A stretch of 64,000 nucleotides of DNA from Rhodoferax sp. (lineage in GTDB: Bacteria; Pseudomonadota; Gammaproteobacteria; Burkholderiales; Burkholderiaceae_C), in the NCBI RefSeq assembly GCF_028688795.1, contig NZ_JAQTXM010000008.1, forward strand, positions 1-64,000, in the 5' to 3' direction. Shown here in pieces: positions 1 through 9,105 of this stretch. Each line of letters opens with the position of its first letter. Positions within the stretch are counted from its first letter, which is position 1. A program made the translations under genes and the position numbers. The notes below the pieces were generated by a model. The model worked only from the letters and a program-made list of their open reading frames with translations, made no database searches and was not told the origin of the DNA.

Positions 1-210
1 GTGCGCGAATCGTTCACCGGCATTGCTGCGACAAAGTGCAGGGTCGCCTTCGCTGCCACGTCAATTCCATGCTCAGGCCCAAACGGTGAAACTTAGGGTC
101 ACCCGTTTGATACACCGTCACAGCGGCGATGGCATGGTGCAATTTTCGCGACGCGCGCCATCAACCTGGGCCTGGAACTTGCGATTTCGCTGGCCGTAGC
201 CACGACACCC
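1..210. other. leading segment without a supported gene
   Basis: I find no gene here that I can name. The frame of the following crotonase-like gene stays open upstream to about position 97 and would encode a hydrophobic, Ala/Leu-rich stretch before Met211, but it has no recognisable start or family. It may be a remnant of whatever lay next to the deleted crotonase gene, or simple intergenic sequence. Confidence 0.4.
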
Positions 211-882
211 ATGCCCGACAAGTCACAAACAAAATCGGCCTCTGGCCCAGATGGAACAAACGCAAGCCGCAATCAAAAAAATAGCGCCGTGGGTGACACC
301 ACCTTGCCCCTGGCAGATCACATCGCCTCCATCAACCTGAACCGGCCCGACAAAGCCAATGACATGAACCTGGCCATGTGGCGTGAGATTCTGCAAGCCT
401 TCAAATGGGTCGATGCCACACCTGAGGCCCGCGCGGCCATTCTGGCGGGCGAAGTCCGACTGTTCACCTCCGGCGAGGATAGGTCTGAGCGTGTCGGCAT
501 CAAGGAAATTGACATCGGCATGACGGCTGACGTGGGCACCTTGCAGCGCTTGCCCAAACTGATTGGTGAGGGTATGGCAAGGGAACTGGCCTACACCGTG
601 CGCAAATTTGACGCAACCGAGGCGCTGCAAATGAAGCTGGTCAATCGCGTGTTTGGCTCGCCTGAGGCTTTACGTGCGGGGGTGCGCGAGATTGCTGCAT
701 CGATTTGCTCAAAGTCGCCTTTATCCATCAGGGGTGTCAAGGAAATAATCACTTATGCGCGCGACCACACGGTGGCCGATGGCTTGAACCATGTGGCCAC
801 CTGGAACGCCGCCGTGCTGCTCAGCAGCGACCGGCAGGAGGCCATGATGGGCAACATGGGCAAGCCTGAGTTCAAGGATTAG
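211..882 (+). CDS. crotonase-family protein (dienoyl-CoA isomerase-like) with internal deletion
   Basis: The family (enoyl-CoA hydratase / delta3,5-delta2,4-dienoyl-CoA isomerase) acts on CoA thioesters in fatty-acid beta-oxidation. The N-terminal half keeps the first oxyanion-hole region (AAILAGEVRLFTSGED, about residues 83-98). The C-terminal half keeps the block KEIDIGMTADVGTLQRLPKL and the helices that follow it, typical of the ECH1-like subgroup. Between them the text jumps from FTSGEDRSERV straight to GIKEIDIG, so the roughly 70-80 residues that normally carry the HG-C-GGG-D second oxyanion segment are missing. The length is 223 residues against about 260-280 for the family. The frame is intact, so it may be expressed, but it is unlikely to be active. 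It is probably a decaying gene. Confidence 0.75.
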   Translation: MPDKSQTKSASGPDGTNASRNQKNSAVGDTTLPLADHIASINLNRPDKANDMNLAMWREILQAFKWVDATPEARAAILAGEVRLFTSGEDRSERVGIKEIDIGMTADVGTLQRLPKLIGEGMARELAYTVRKFDATEALQMKLVNRVFGSPEALRAGVREIAASICSKSPLSIRGVKEIITYARDHTVADGLNHVATWNAAVLLSSDRQEAMMGNMGKPEFKD

Positions 883-904
883 CTGGAGTAGGCGATCAGG
901 CCGG

Positions 905-3220
905 TCACGCCAAAGGCGCCAGACCACTGTCCTGCCAGGACTGGCCCTTGTTTTTGCCACTGCGCTTGGCGCTGTACATGGCCAAGTCTGCACACCGGAT
1001 CAAGCCATCGACCGTGCTGGCATCTTGCGGGTACACGGCCACGCCAATACTGACTGAGATATGGACCATGCCCACGGACAAGTCAAAAGGCTGCGCCAGT
1101 TGGGCAACCAATTCCGTGGCCAGGCGCTGCGCCTGCGTTGCGTCAAAAATGTCCGGCATGACCACTGCAAACTCGTCACCGCCCATGCGCGCCACGGTGT
1201 CGCTGTCACGCATACGGCTCTTCAGGCGTTGCGCCACCTGTTGCAGCAGCGCATCGCCCGCAGCATGGCCAAGGCCGTCATTCACCGCCTTGAAACCGTC
1301 CAGATCAAGCCACAACACGGCCGCACAATGCGCCTGACGTTTGGCCAGGCTCAAAGCCTGATCACAGCGGTCTTTGAACAGGCTGCGGTTGGGCAAGTTG
1401 GTCAGCGTGTCGTGGTGTGCCAGCGCCCACAGCGCTTCATCATGCTGGCGTCGTGCGGTGGCATCGGTCAGCACCAGGAGCGTGCCCGTTAACGCGGCGT
1501 CGGCAGGGTTCAGGCTGATCCAGCCAGCGCAGACCCAGACCTGTGTCTGCTGCAACCGAAACTCCAGCCCCTGCACACCCTCGCTTTGCCGACTGGCGCG
1601 CCACGCCTGCGCCACCAGAGCTCGATCTTCAGCATGCACAAAATCCAGCAGCGCACGGCCTTGTGCACTCTCCTGGGTAAACCCCGTCAGCAGGCAAGCG
1701 TTGGTGTTCAGGTAGCGGCAGGCATCCGCCTCGTCCAACTCCATCACGCCCACCGGTGCTGCAGCCAGCAGCACCTGTAGATGGCGTTTTTTATTCTCCA
1801 GCGCGATGTTGCTCAAACACAGTTCATGGGTGCGCTCGGCAACTTGTTCAAGTAGCTCCTTGTTGTAGCTTCGCAGCAAGGTTCTCGCGCGCCGGGCACG
1901 GGTGACATCAATGGCCGTGCCACGGTAGCCAAGCAGTTCACCCGCATCGCCCCAAGCCGGCTGTCCATTGAGCTGTATCCAGCGCGGTGGGCGACCACGG
2001 CTGAGCAGTGCAATTTCCAGATGATGAAACGGCTGCTGCCGTGCCAAGGTGCGTTCAAGCGCTGCCAAATGCGATGGTGACCCTTGCGCCAGCACCTGTT
2101 GCCAAGCCTGTCCTTTGAAAATAGGCACAAATTTTGCCAACCGTCCACTCACCTCAAGCAAGTGACCCTGCGCGTCCACCTCCCAAAGCAAGTCGTTGGA
2201 CACGTTGGCGAAATCGCGGTAACGCTGCAAAACGCGGTTTCGGGCCTCCACTGCACCCCCCAGCCACAAGCCGACCAGCGCGATGGCCATCATCACCAAT
2301 TGATATCGCAGCGCCATGCCCTCTTGACCCACCAGCGCAATCAACAGCACCAGCCCCGTCTCAAGCACCACCACCGTCAGCACCGCGCTGCGCAAACCCC
2401 AGCGCAGGGCGCCCCAGGCCAGGGGTAGCAGCAGCAACAGCGCAAAAAATGGCAGATGCCGCGTCAGGCCAAAATTCCAGGGCACACCCAGCACCACAAG
2501 TAGCGCCAGCACCGACATCAACACAACCTGGACCTCTGCGAGGTTATTCAGTGCCGTGGGTGAGCGCCTGGAAGGCCAGTGACCTTGCTGCAAATAGCGC
2601 GTCAACCCTGGCCAAAGCACCACCAGTAGCAAAGGCGAAAACGTGATGATCCCAATGAAATCCCCAGTCAGCCAGGTTGTCACGACCTCGGTAAACTGCT
2701 CAGCCTTAACAGCGCCAATTCGGGTGAGCCCAAAGGTGCCCCCCAAGGCAGCCAGTGTGCTTGAGACCAGTGCCGCGCCAAGAAACAGGGCGTTGTGTAA
2801 GGGACGGGCAAAGTCCAACGGGCTTCGCATCCAACTTCGCAAGGGGAAGATCACCACCGCATAGGCAAACACTGGTGTCATCCACTCAAGGAGAAGCCAG
2901 AACATCTGTGCCGACAGCGCCTGAGGCCATGCAGAACCAGACGCCACGTATTGAAACGCGCTGACTACCAGTACCGTGACCATTTCCAGCAACAATCCGC
3001 GCCAGCCCATCACAAACATGATCGCAAAACGCAACCCAGCCGGTAAAAACCACAAACTGGCAGCGCCGAGCTGATCATGCAACCTGGCTGAGTACCAGGC
3101 GGCCATCCAGAGCAAAAAGTAAACGACCCCCACCAGCAACAGGCGTGGCCAAGTGCCAGACTTGGGCGGCGGAAATTGGGAGAGGTGGTTCATTGAAGGT
3201 GCGGGCGCCAGCAACGTCAT
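905..3220 (-). CDS. membrane diguanylate cyclase, MASE1-PAS-PAS-GGDEF
   Basis: This enzyme should make cyclic di-GMP from two GTP at the inner membrane. Residues about 25-330 are a string of hydrophobic helices of MASE1 type. They are followed by two PAS-like regions (about 340-450 and 480-600) and a C-terminal GGDEF domain. The active-site motif GGDEF lies at residues 680-684. An inhibitory-site RDSD (671-674) sits exactly five residues before it, so product inhibition is expected. There is no EAL domain. An ATG gives 771 residues; a second ATG nine codons later (position 3193) is also possible. It is a single gene, convergent with the crotonase-like gene. The ligand sensed by MASE1/PAS cannot be told from sequence. 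Confidence 0.93.
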   Translation of the reverse strand: MTLLAPAPSMNHLSQFPPPKSGTWPRLLLVGVVYFLLWMAAWYSARLHDQLGAASLWFLPAGLRFAIMFVMGWRGLLLEMVTVLVVSAFQYVASGSAWPQALSAQMFWLLLEWMTPVFAYAVVIFPLRSWMRSPLDFARPLHNALFLGAALVSSTLAALGGTFGLTRIGAVKAEQFTEVVTTWLTGDFIGIITFSPLLLVVLWPGLTRYLQQGHWPSRRSPTALNNLAEVQVVLMSVLALLVVLGVPWNFGLTRHLPFFALLLLLPLAWGALRWGLRSAVLTVVVLETGLVLLIALVGQEGMALRYQLVMMAIALVGLWLGGAVEARNRVLQRYRDFANVSNDLLWEVDAQGHLLEVSGRLAKFVPIFKGQAWQQVLAQGSPSHLAALERTLARQQPFHHLEIALLSRGRPPRWIQLNGQPAWGDAGELLGYRGTAIDVTRARRARTLLRSYNKELLEQVAERTHELCLSNIALENKKRHLQVLLAAAPVGVMELDEADACRYLNTNACLLTGFTQESAQGRALLDFVHAEDRALVAQAWRASRQSEGVQGLEFRLQQTQVWVCAGWISLNPADAALTGTLLVLTDATARRQHDEALWALAHHDTLTNLPNRSLFKDRCDQALSLAKRQAHCAAVLWLDLDGFKAVNDGLGHAAGDALLQQVAQRLKSRMRDSDTVARMGGDEFAVVMPDIFDATQAQRLATELVAQLAQPFDLSVGMVHISVSIGVAVYPQDASTVDGLIRCADLAMYSAKRSGKNKGQSWQDSGLAPLA

Positions 3221-3365
3221 CCATACAACTGTATGAATTCAACACCCGACTCCCTTGGTCAAATTATGATCGATTAGCAAGTACGAATACGCTGCCAGCG
3301 TCGCCAGCATCGGCACCTCCCCCCAGATTTTGGACGCAACACTCTAGCCCGTTAGGGTGCATTTA

Positions 3366-3380
3366 CTAAGGGAAAACCCG
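3366..3380. promoter_or_regulatory. GGGAAAACCC motif upstream of the phasin-like gene
   Basis: A symmetric GGG-A4-CCC box (3370-3379) lies about 40 bases before the start codon at 3419. The same ten-base string occurs upstream of the formate dehydrogenase operon and, reverse-complemented, upstream of phaZ. Function as an operator is inferred from position and recurrence only. Confidence 0.4.
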
Positions 3381-3418
3381 ACAATTGGCCCATTGAAAAT
3401 CGCTTTAAAGGAGCAATC

Positions 3419-3973
3419 ATGAGCGCCAAAAAACTCTCTACCGTGACCTGCCACGTCATCAATGCCTATGGCAACACGGTCAAAAACGTCATCCATGCCT
3501 ACAGTGCGGGCGGTGAGCGCGTGGTCAACCTGCTGGACCGGCGCTGGAACAGCGCATTGAAACAATCCCGATCAAAACTGGCCGCTGGTGTGGCCCAAAA
3601 CGCTGGCGTGGTGCAACAACTGCTGCACAAATACACCCTCAAGGGCTTGACGCTCACAGCAGGCGGCGCACAAGGTGTCGTCAATCAGGTGGTCAAACTC
3701 GCAGACGCCGGTGTGCACAGCATGTCCGTGCAGGCCAGCCGTCTGGAAGACAAAACTGGCGCGCACGTGCTGAGCAACCTGGCCCAGGCGACTCTGCCCG
3801 GTGTTGTGGCACTGAGCGCCCTGGCCAGCAAGATCGAGCAAAAATCGGCCCACCTGGCCGGCAAGATTGCTGGCGACAATGTGGTTGTGACCGTTGCCAA
3901 GCGCACGCGTGCAGCGGTTCGCAAACCGCGCGCCGCAACGGCAAAAGCAAAAACAGCAGCAACTGCGGTCTGA
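3419..3973 (+). CDS. phasin-like protein with basic tail
   Basis: The product is 184 residues, mostly amphipathic Ala/Val/Leu/Gln-rich helix, without signal peptide or membrane segment. The composition and the short N-terminal block (MSAKKLSTVTCHVINAYG) resemble phasin-like granule-associated proteins of betaproteobacteria. The last 30 residues are a Lys/Ala/Arg-rich tail (KRTRAAVRKPRAATAKAKTA) like that of histone H1-type or PHA-granule/DNA-tethering proteins. A good ribosome site (AAAGGAG) precedes the ATG by about six bases. It shares an upstream GGGAAAACCC box with phaZ, which fits a role in polyhydroxybutyrate biology, but this is inference. A nucleoid-associated role is the alternative. 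Confidence 0.6.
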   Translation: MSAKKLSTVTCHVINAYGNTVKNVIHAYSAGGERVVNLLDRRWNSALKQSRSKLAAGVAQNAGVVQQLLHKYTLKGLTLTAGGAQGVVNQVVKLADAGVHSMSVQASRLEDKTGAHVLSNLAQATLPGVVALSALASKIEQKSAHLAGKIAGDNVVVTVAKRTRAAVRKPRAATAKAKTAATAV

Positions 3974-4100
3974 TTTACGTGACATAAGGCGCATCTTGGG
4001 GTGTTGGGTGTAGTGAATGCCGGGCTATCGGCTTGACCCTGAAAATCAGACTGTTACAGTTTGGGCACGTCGTCGGTCAACCTAAAAAAGTAACGCATTC

Positions 4101-5522
4101 ATGTTCTCAAACCCCTCGCTCGGCACGTCGCCTTCAGCCGAAGCTGATTGGCGCTTTATCGTGCAATCTACCCCTGACAGTTGCAAAGCCATAGTCGCCC
4201 AGACCGTGGCCGACAACCGGCACTTGTTGGCTGACCATTTCTACGCCTACATGATGGGGCATCCGCAGGCCTCGGTTTTTCTGGACCATGAGGCAGTGCA
4301 TACGCGCCTGCATGGCTCCATGATGCGCTGGTTCAATGAAATTTTTCAACACCCCTTGCAGGATGAAAATGCCGTGGTGGCGCACCAACGACTGGTGGGT
4401 GAGGTGCATGCACGCATCCAGGTGCCGGTGCATCTGGTGGCACGCGGCGCCAGGCTGATCAAGCTGGACTTGAGCGCGGCGCTCGCGCCCCAGTTTGATG
4501 ACCTCGGCCTGTTCGAGAAAAGTGTCTCCTATGTGGGTCAGTTGATTGACCTGGCGATGGAGTTGATGAGCGCGTCTTATGAGCGCAACAGCCAGCGCAG
4601 TGCCCGCGAAGACGAGGCCTACCGGCTTTATTCGGTGGGGCAAAACATTGCTGTAGAGCGCGAACGCCAACGCGCCGTGCTGATGGAATGGGGCCAGGAG
4701 GTGATGTTCAGCCTGCACCGCTCCACCGGCAACGATGCCTTGCCCAGCCTGGGCAAATCGGAGTTTGGACTGTGGTTTCACCACAAAGCGGCAGGCATCT
4801 TCGACCGTGACCCGGAAGTGGCAGAAATCAGCGCCATCATTGACCGCGTGGACCACACCTTGTTGCCCATGCTGCGCGCGCCAAGCATGGAGATTCGCCC
4901 CCGCGATGTCCTGATTCAAGATTTGCAGTCCGAACTGAAAACCCTGCAATTTCATCTGTCTTCGCTGTTTGAGCGCCACCAGGAGGCCGAAAACGGCCGT
5001 GACACCCTGACGCGCTTGCTTACCCGGCGGTTTTTGCCCGCTGTGATGAACCGTGAAATGCAAGTGGCTCAAACCCGAAAATCCAGCTTTGCCCTGTTGC
5101 TGCTGGACCTGGACCATTTCAAACGCGTCAACGACGAGTATGGGCACGATGTCGGTGACATGGTGTTGCAACAGGCCGCCAACTTGCTGATGAATTGCGT
5201 GCGTAATGGCGACTTTATCTTTCGCTACGGCGGCGAAGAGTTGCTGGTGTTGCTGGTGGAAGTCAACAAAGAAGCCGCCTTGCGCCTGGCAGAGAACATT
5301 CGCCACCGGTTTGAAAGCAGCGCGTTCAACATCGGCCAAGGACGTGTGACCCACGTGACCGCCAGCATTGGCGTGGCCCTGTACAGCGGCCACCCGGACC
5401 ATCAGCACCTGATCAAGCAAGCTGATGACGCCATGTACGAAGCCAAAAACAAGGGACGCAACCAGGTCGTCAACGCGGCATTTGAGCCTGACGCTGGCGC
5501 TTTGATTCCTGCAAAAAAATGA
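4101..5522 (+). CDS. globin-coupled diguanylate cyclase
   Basis: This is a haem-based oxygen sensor fused to a cyclic-di-GMP synthase, with the same architecture as E. coli DosC. Residues about 15-165 form a sensor globin. His103 in the VHARIQVPV block is the likely proximal haem ligand, and Tyr48 in HFYAY is a candidate distal residue. A middle linker of about 120 residues follows, then the cyclase domain. The active-site motif is GGEEL (377-381), a common active variant of GGDEF. RNGD (368-371) five residues upstream is the inhibitory site. The protein is soluble and 473 residues long. It stands as a single gene with a start at ATG 4101. Confidence 0.93.
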   Translation: MFSNPSLGTSPSAEADWRFIVQSTPDSCKAIVAQTVADNRHLLADHFYAYMMGHPQASVFLDHEAVHTRLHGSMMRWFNEIFQHPLQDENAVVAHQRLVGEVHARIQVPVHLVARGARLIKLDLSAALAPQFDDLGLFEKSVSYVGQLIDLAMELMSASYERNSQRSAREDEAYRLYSVGQNIAVERERQRAVLMEWGQEVMFSLHRSTGNDALPSLGKSEFGLWFHHKAAGIFDRDPEVAEISAIIDRVDHTLLPMLRAPSMEIRPRDVLIQDLQSELKTLQFHLSSLFERHQEAENGRDTLTRLLTRRFLPAVMNREMQVAQTRKSSFALLLLDLDHFKRVNDEYGHDVGDMVLQQAANLLMNCVRNGDFIFRYGGEELLVLLVEVNKEAALRLAENIRHRFESSAFNIGQGRVTHVTASIGVALYSGHPDHQHLIKQADDAMYEAKNKGRNQVVNAAFEPDAGALIPAKK

Positions 5523-5628
5523 TTCCCGGTCTGTGACGCAATTGGCACTTTAGGCTGGCACCGCGCGGGTTTTGCCACTACATTGAACCCGCCCAGATTT
5601 TGGGCGTTCAATTTTTGGGAGTTATCAC

Positions 5629-6135
5629 ATGGGAATGTTCAGTTTCATTAAGGAAGCCGGCGAAAAACTGTTTGGCCACAAAGAGATTGAAACCGCTGCC
5701 GCCAGTGCTGCCAGCAGCGACAGCGCCAAAGCCAATCTGGCCGAACTCAACGCCGCGGCAGCACAAGCCATAGCCACCTACATTGAAGCGCAAAACCTCG
5801 GGCTGCAGGCTTTGGCTGTGACGTTTGACGGCGCATCCGGCACGGTCAACCTTCAAGGTACCGCGCCTTCGCAGGAAGCCAGTGAGAAGGCCGCATTGTG
5901 CTGCGGCAATGTGAGCGGCGTGACGTCTGTGGAAAACCTGCTGGCGGTCACTGAACCTGCCGCCGAGTCGCAGTTTCACGACGTGGTGCGAGGCGACACG
6001 CTGTCTGCCATTGCAAAGACCTACTACGGCAACGCCAACAAGTACATGGCCATTTTTGAGGCCAACAAGCCCATGTTGAGCCATCCGGACAAGATCTACC
6101 CGGGCCAGAAACTGCGTATTCCGCCGCTCGCCTGA
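5629..6135 (+). CDS. kbp: BON-LysM protein, Kbp/YgaU homologue
   Basis: It is the homologue of E. coli Kbp (YgaU), a small cytoplasmic potassium-binding protein. The N-terminal MGMFSFIKEAGEKLFG is almost the same as in E. coli. A BON domain (about residues 45-110, with GNVSGVTSVENLL) is followed by a LysM domain (about 118-166, with GDTLSAIAKTYYGN and a C-terminal KIYPGQKLRIP). There is no signal peptide. An 11-base GC hairpin region follows the stop codon. The short upstream gap (about 105 bases) holds its own promoter or a read-through from the cyclase gene; I cannot tell which. Confidence 0.92.
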   Translation: MGMFSFIKEAGEKLFGHKEIETAAASAASSDSAKANLAELNAAAAQAIATYIEAQNLGLQALAVTFDGASGTVNLQGTAPSQEASEKAALCCGNVSGVTSVENLLAVTEPAAESQFHDVVRGDTLSAIAKTYYGNANKYMAIFEANKPMLSHPDKIYPGQKLRIPPLA

Positions 6136-6150
6136 CACCCTGCCAGGGTG
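6136..6150 (+). terminator. hairpin after kbp, no U-tract
   Basis: CACCCT-gcc-AGGGTG is a perfect six-base-pair stem with a three-base loop directly after the kbp stop codon. No run of T follows, so it may be a weak or Rho-assisted terminator, or an mRNA 3'-end stabiliser. Confidence 0.45.
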
Positions 6151-6273
6151 CCTGTCCGCCATGTGCCCTGGCTCAAATATGCACAGATTAGTCTGCCTTT
6201 GCGGTTGCTCTTGACCCTACCTTGGCAGAGGCAGATACTGCACTGAGTCAAAAAAGCAACTCAGGGGCTGCGC

Positions 6274-9000
6274 ATGAATTCCTCACACAAATACGTCTAC
6301 CTGTTTGGCAGCAACCGCACCGAAGGTGCTGCCGACATGAAAAACCTGCTGGGCGGCAAGGGGGCTAACCTGGCCGAGATGTGCCGCTTGGGCATCACTG
6401 TGCCCTCGGGCTTCACCATCAGCACCGAGGCTTGCACGGCCTTCACCGAGCTTGGCCGCGATGCCGTGCTGGCCTTGATTCATGAGCAGGTGCGCCAAGG
6501 TGTCGCCTTCGTCGAGCAGGAAATGGGCAAGCAATTTGGCAACGCAGATGACCCGCTGCTGCTGTCGGTGCGCTCAGGTGCCCGTGCCTCCATGCCCGGC
6601 ATGATGGACACCATCCTGAACCTGGGCCTGAACGACGACGCCGTGATGGGCCTGGCGCGCAAGGCCAACAACGAACGTTTTGCCTGGGACTCTTACCGCC
6701 GCTTCATCCAGATGTATGGCGATGTGGTGATGGGCCTCAAGCCCCTGTCGAAAGAAGAGCACGACCCGTTCGAGATCATCATCGAGATGCTTAAGGACAA
6801 GCGCGGCGTCAAGCTAGACACCGACCTGGACGCCGAGGACTTGAAAGAACTGGTGCAGCGCTTCAAGTCACTGATTCGCGCGCGCATTGGGCGCGACTTT
6901 CCGACCGACCCTTGGGAACAATTGTGGGGCGCGGTGTGGGCGGTGTTTGAGAGCTGGAACAACGAGCGTGCCAAGGTTTACCGCGAACTCAACGACATCC
7001 CGGCCAGCTGGGGCACGGCGGTGAACGTGCAGGCCATGGTGTTTGGCAACCTGGGCGACAGCAGTGGCACCGGCGTGGCCTTCACGCGCGACGCCGGCAC
7101 TGGGGAAGACCTGTTCAATGGCGAATTCCTGGTCAACGCCCAGGGTGAAGATGTGGTGGCGGGTATTCGCACGCCGCAACAGGTCTCGCTGGTGGGCTCG
7201 CGCCGCTGGGCCGAACTGGCCCTGGTGCATGAGGACGAACGCCGCGTCCACTACCCGTCCCTGGAAGAGTTGATGCCCCAGATTTACCAGCAGTTGCTGC
7301 ACTTTGAGACCCTTTTGGAGAACCACTTCAAGGACATGCAGGACCTGGAATTCACGATTCAGGAGGGCAAGCTTTGGATGCTACAAACCCGCAACGGCAA
7401 ACGCACGGGTGCTGCCATGGTGCGCATTGCCATGGAAATGCTCAAGCAAGGCATGGTGGATGAAAAAACGGCCTTGCAACGCGTCGCCCCAGACCGGCTC
7501 AACGAGTTGCTGCATCCCATTTTTGACCCCAAGGCACTTCGGGCTGCACCCTTGATCGCTCGCGGCCTGCCCGCCTCGCCCGGCGCGGCGACCGGGCAAA
7601 TCGTGTTTTTTGCCGATGAGGCCGAAACCTGGGCCAAAGACGGCAAAGCTGTGATTTTGGTACGACAAGAAACCTCACCCGAAGACCTGCGTGGCATGAG
7701 TGTGGCCAAAGGCATTTTGACGGCGCGTGGCGGCATGACCTCACACGCCGCTGTGGTGGCGCGCGGCATGGGTAAATGCTGCGTCTCGGGCGCTGGTGCC
7801 GTGCATGTTGACCTGAAAGCACGCACCATGACGGTGGGCGATGCGGTCTACCACGAGGGCGACTGGTTGTCTTTGAACGGCTCCAGCGGCGAGGTGTTTG
7901 AGGGGAAAATTGCCACCAAAGACGCCGAGCTGAGTGGCGACTTTGGCACACTGATGGCCTTGACTGACAAGTACAAACGCCTGGAAATTCGCGCCAACGC
8001 CGACACCCCGGCTGACGCCAAAGTAGCCCACAACTTTGGTGCCACCGGCATTGGCCTGTGCCGCACCGAACACATGTTTTTTGAAGGCGAGCGCATTCTG
8101 GCGGTGCGTGAAATGATCCTGGCCGACAACGAAGCTGGTCGGCGCAAGGCTCTGGCCAAGCTGCTGCCGATGCAGCGCGGCGACTTTGAAGGCTTGTTCC
8201 GTGAAATGCATGAGCTGCCAGTGACCATCCGCCTGCTCGACCCACCGCTGCACGAGTTTTTGCCGCATGACGATGCGAACCAACGCATCATGGCCGCCGA
8301 GATGCACGTGCCGCTGGGCAAAATCAAGATGCGGGTAGAAGAGCTGCACGAGTTCAACCCCATGATGGGCCACCGGGGCTGTCGGCTGGGCATCAGCTAC
8401 CCGGAAATCACCGAAATGCAGACCCGCGCGGTGCTGGAAGCCGCGCTCAACGTCCGGGCACTGGGTGTGCACGTCAAGGCTGAAATCATGGTGCCGCTGG
8501 TAGGCACGGTGCGTGAGTTCAACGCCCAGGCCGAGGTCATTCGCCGCACCGCCGCCACGGTGTTTGCCGAGCGTGGCGAAACCCTGGACTATGCGCTGGG
8601 CACCATGATTGAGACCCCGCGTGCCGCGCTGGTTGCCGACAGCATTGGCAGCTGCGCCGAGTTTTTCTCATTTGGCACCAACGACCTGACACAGATGACG
8701 CTGGGCTTCTCGCGCGACGATGCCGGCAAGTTTTTGCCCGAGTACCTCAAGCGCGGCCTTTACGAGCATGACCCGTTTCGCTCCATTGACCAAAAAGGCG
8801 TCGGGGTGCTGGTGCAAATGGCGGTCGAAAAAGGCCGCAGCGTGCGCCCCGGCATCGAGACCGGGGTGTGTGGCGAACACGGCGGCGACCCAGCCTCAGT
8901 GGCGTTCTTTCACCGCATCGGACTGGATTACGTCAGCTGCTCGCCCTACCGCGTGCCAATCGCCCGGCTGGCTGCCGCGCAAGCCGCGTTGTCAGACTAA
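6274..9000 (+). CDS. ppdK: pyruvate, phosphate dikinase
   Basis: It interconverts pyruvate + ATP + Pi with PEP + AMP + PPi in the cytoplasm. The 908 residues match the family length. The ATP-grasp N-terminal domain begins with KNLLGGKGANLAEM (about 24-37). The swivelling phosphohistidine domain has GGMTSHAAVVARG with His491 as the phospho-acceptor. The C-terminal PEP/pyruvate barrel shows ATGIGLCRTEHMFF (about 592-605) and ETGVCGEHGGDP with catalytic Cys866. The gene stands alone. No PDRP regulatory kinase lies next to it. All key residues are present, so it should be active. Confidence 0.97.
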   Translation: MNSSHKYVYLFGSNRTEGAADMKNLLGGKGANLAEMCRLGITVPSGFTISTEACTAFTELGRDAVLALIHEQVRQGVAFVEQEMGKQFGNADDPLLLSVRSGARASMPGMMDTILNLGLNDDAVMGLARKANNERFAWDSYRRFIQMYGDVVMGLKPLSKEEHDPFEIIIEMLKDKRGVKLDTDLDAEDLKELVQRFKSLIRARIGRDFPTDPWEQLWGAVWAVFESWNNERAKVYRELNDIPASWGTAVNVQAMVFGNLGDSSGTGVAFTRDAGTGEDLFNGEFLVNAQGEDVVAGIRTPQQVSLVGSRRWAELALVHEDERRVHYPSLEELMPQIYQQLLHFETLLENHFKDMQDLEFTIQEGKLWMLQTRNGKRTGAAMVRIAMEMLKQGMVDEKTALQRVAPDRLNELLHPIFDPKALRAAPLIARGLPASPGAATGQIVFFADEAETWAKDGKAVILVRQETSPEDLRGMSVAKGILTARGGMTSHAAVVARGMGKCCVSGAGAVHVDLKARTMTVGDAVYHEGDWLSLNGSSGEVFEGKIATKDAELSGDFGTLMALTDKYKRLEIRANADTPADAKVAHNFGATGIGLCRTEHMFFEGERILAVREMILADNEAGRRKALAKLLPMQRGDFEGLFREMHELPVTIRLLDPPLHEFLPHDDANQRIMAAEMHVPLGKIKMRVEELHEFNPMMGHRGCRLGISYPEITEMQTRAVLEAALNVRALGVHVKAEIMVPLVGTVREFNAQAEVIRRTAATVFAERGETLDYALGTMIETPRAALVADSIGSCAEFFSFGTNDLTQMTLGFSRDDAGKFLPEYLKRGLYEHDPFRSIDQKGVGVLVQMAVEKGRSVRPGIETGVCGEHGGDPASVAFFHRIGLDYVSCSPYRVPIARLAAAQAALSD

Positions 9001-9105
9001 CACCGTTAACCGGAAAAAGCGCCTCGGCCAGTGACCCCGCCCGCCACTTGAGGCGGATTTCGCTGCCAAAATAGGCTTCTCCACAACTTGTATGAAAGAA
9101 GCCAC

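Noticed and set aside
4134-5420. 428-residue minus-strand frame opposite the globin-coupled cyclase
   Set aside because: His/Gln/Val-rich antisense composition; the plus-strand protein has clear globin and GGEEL domains.
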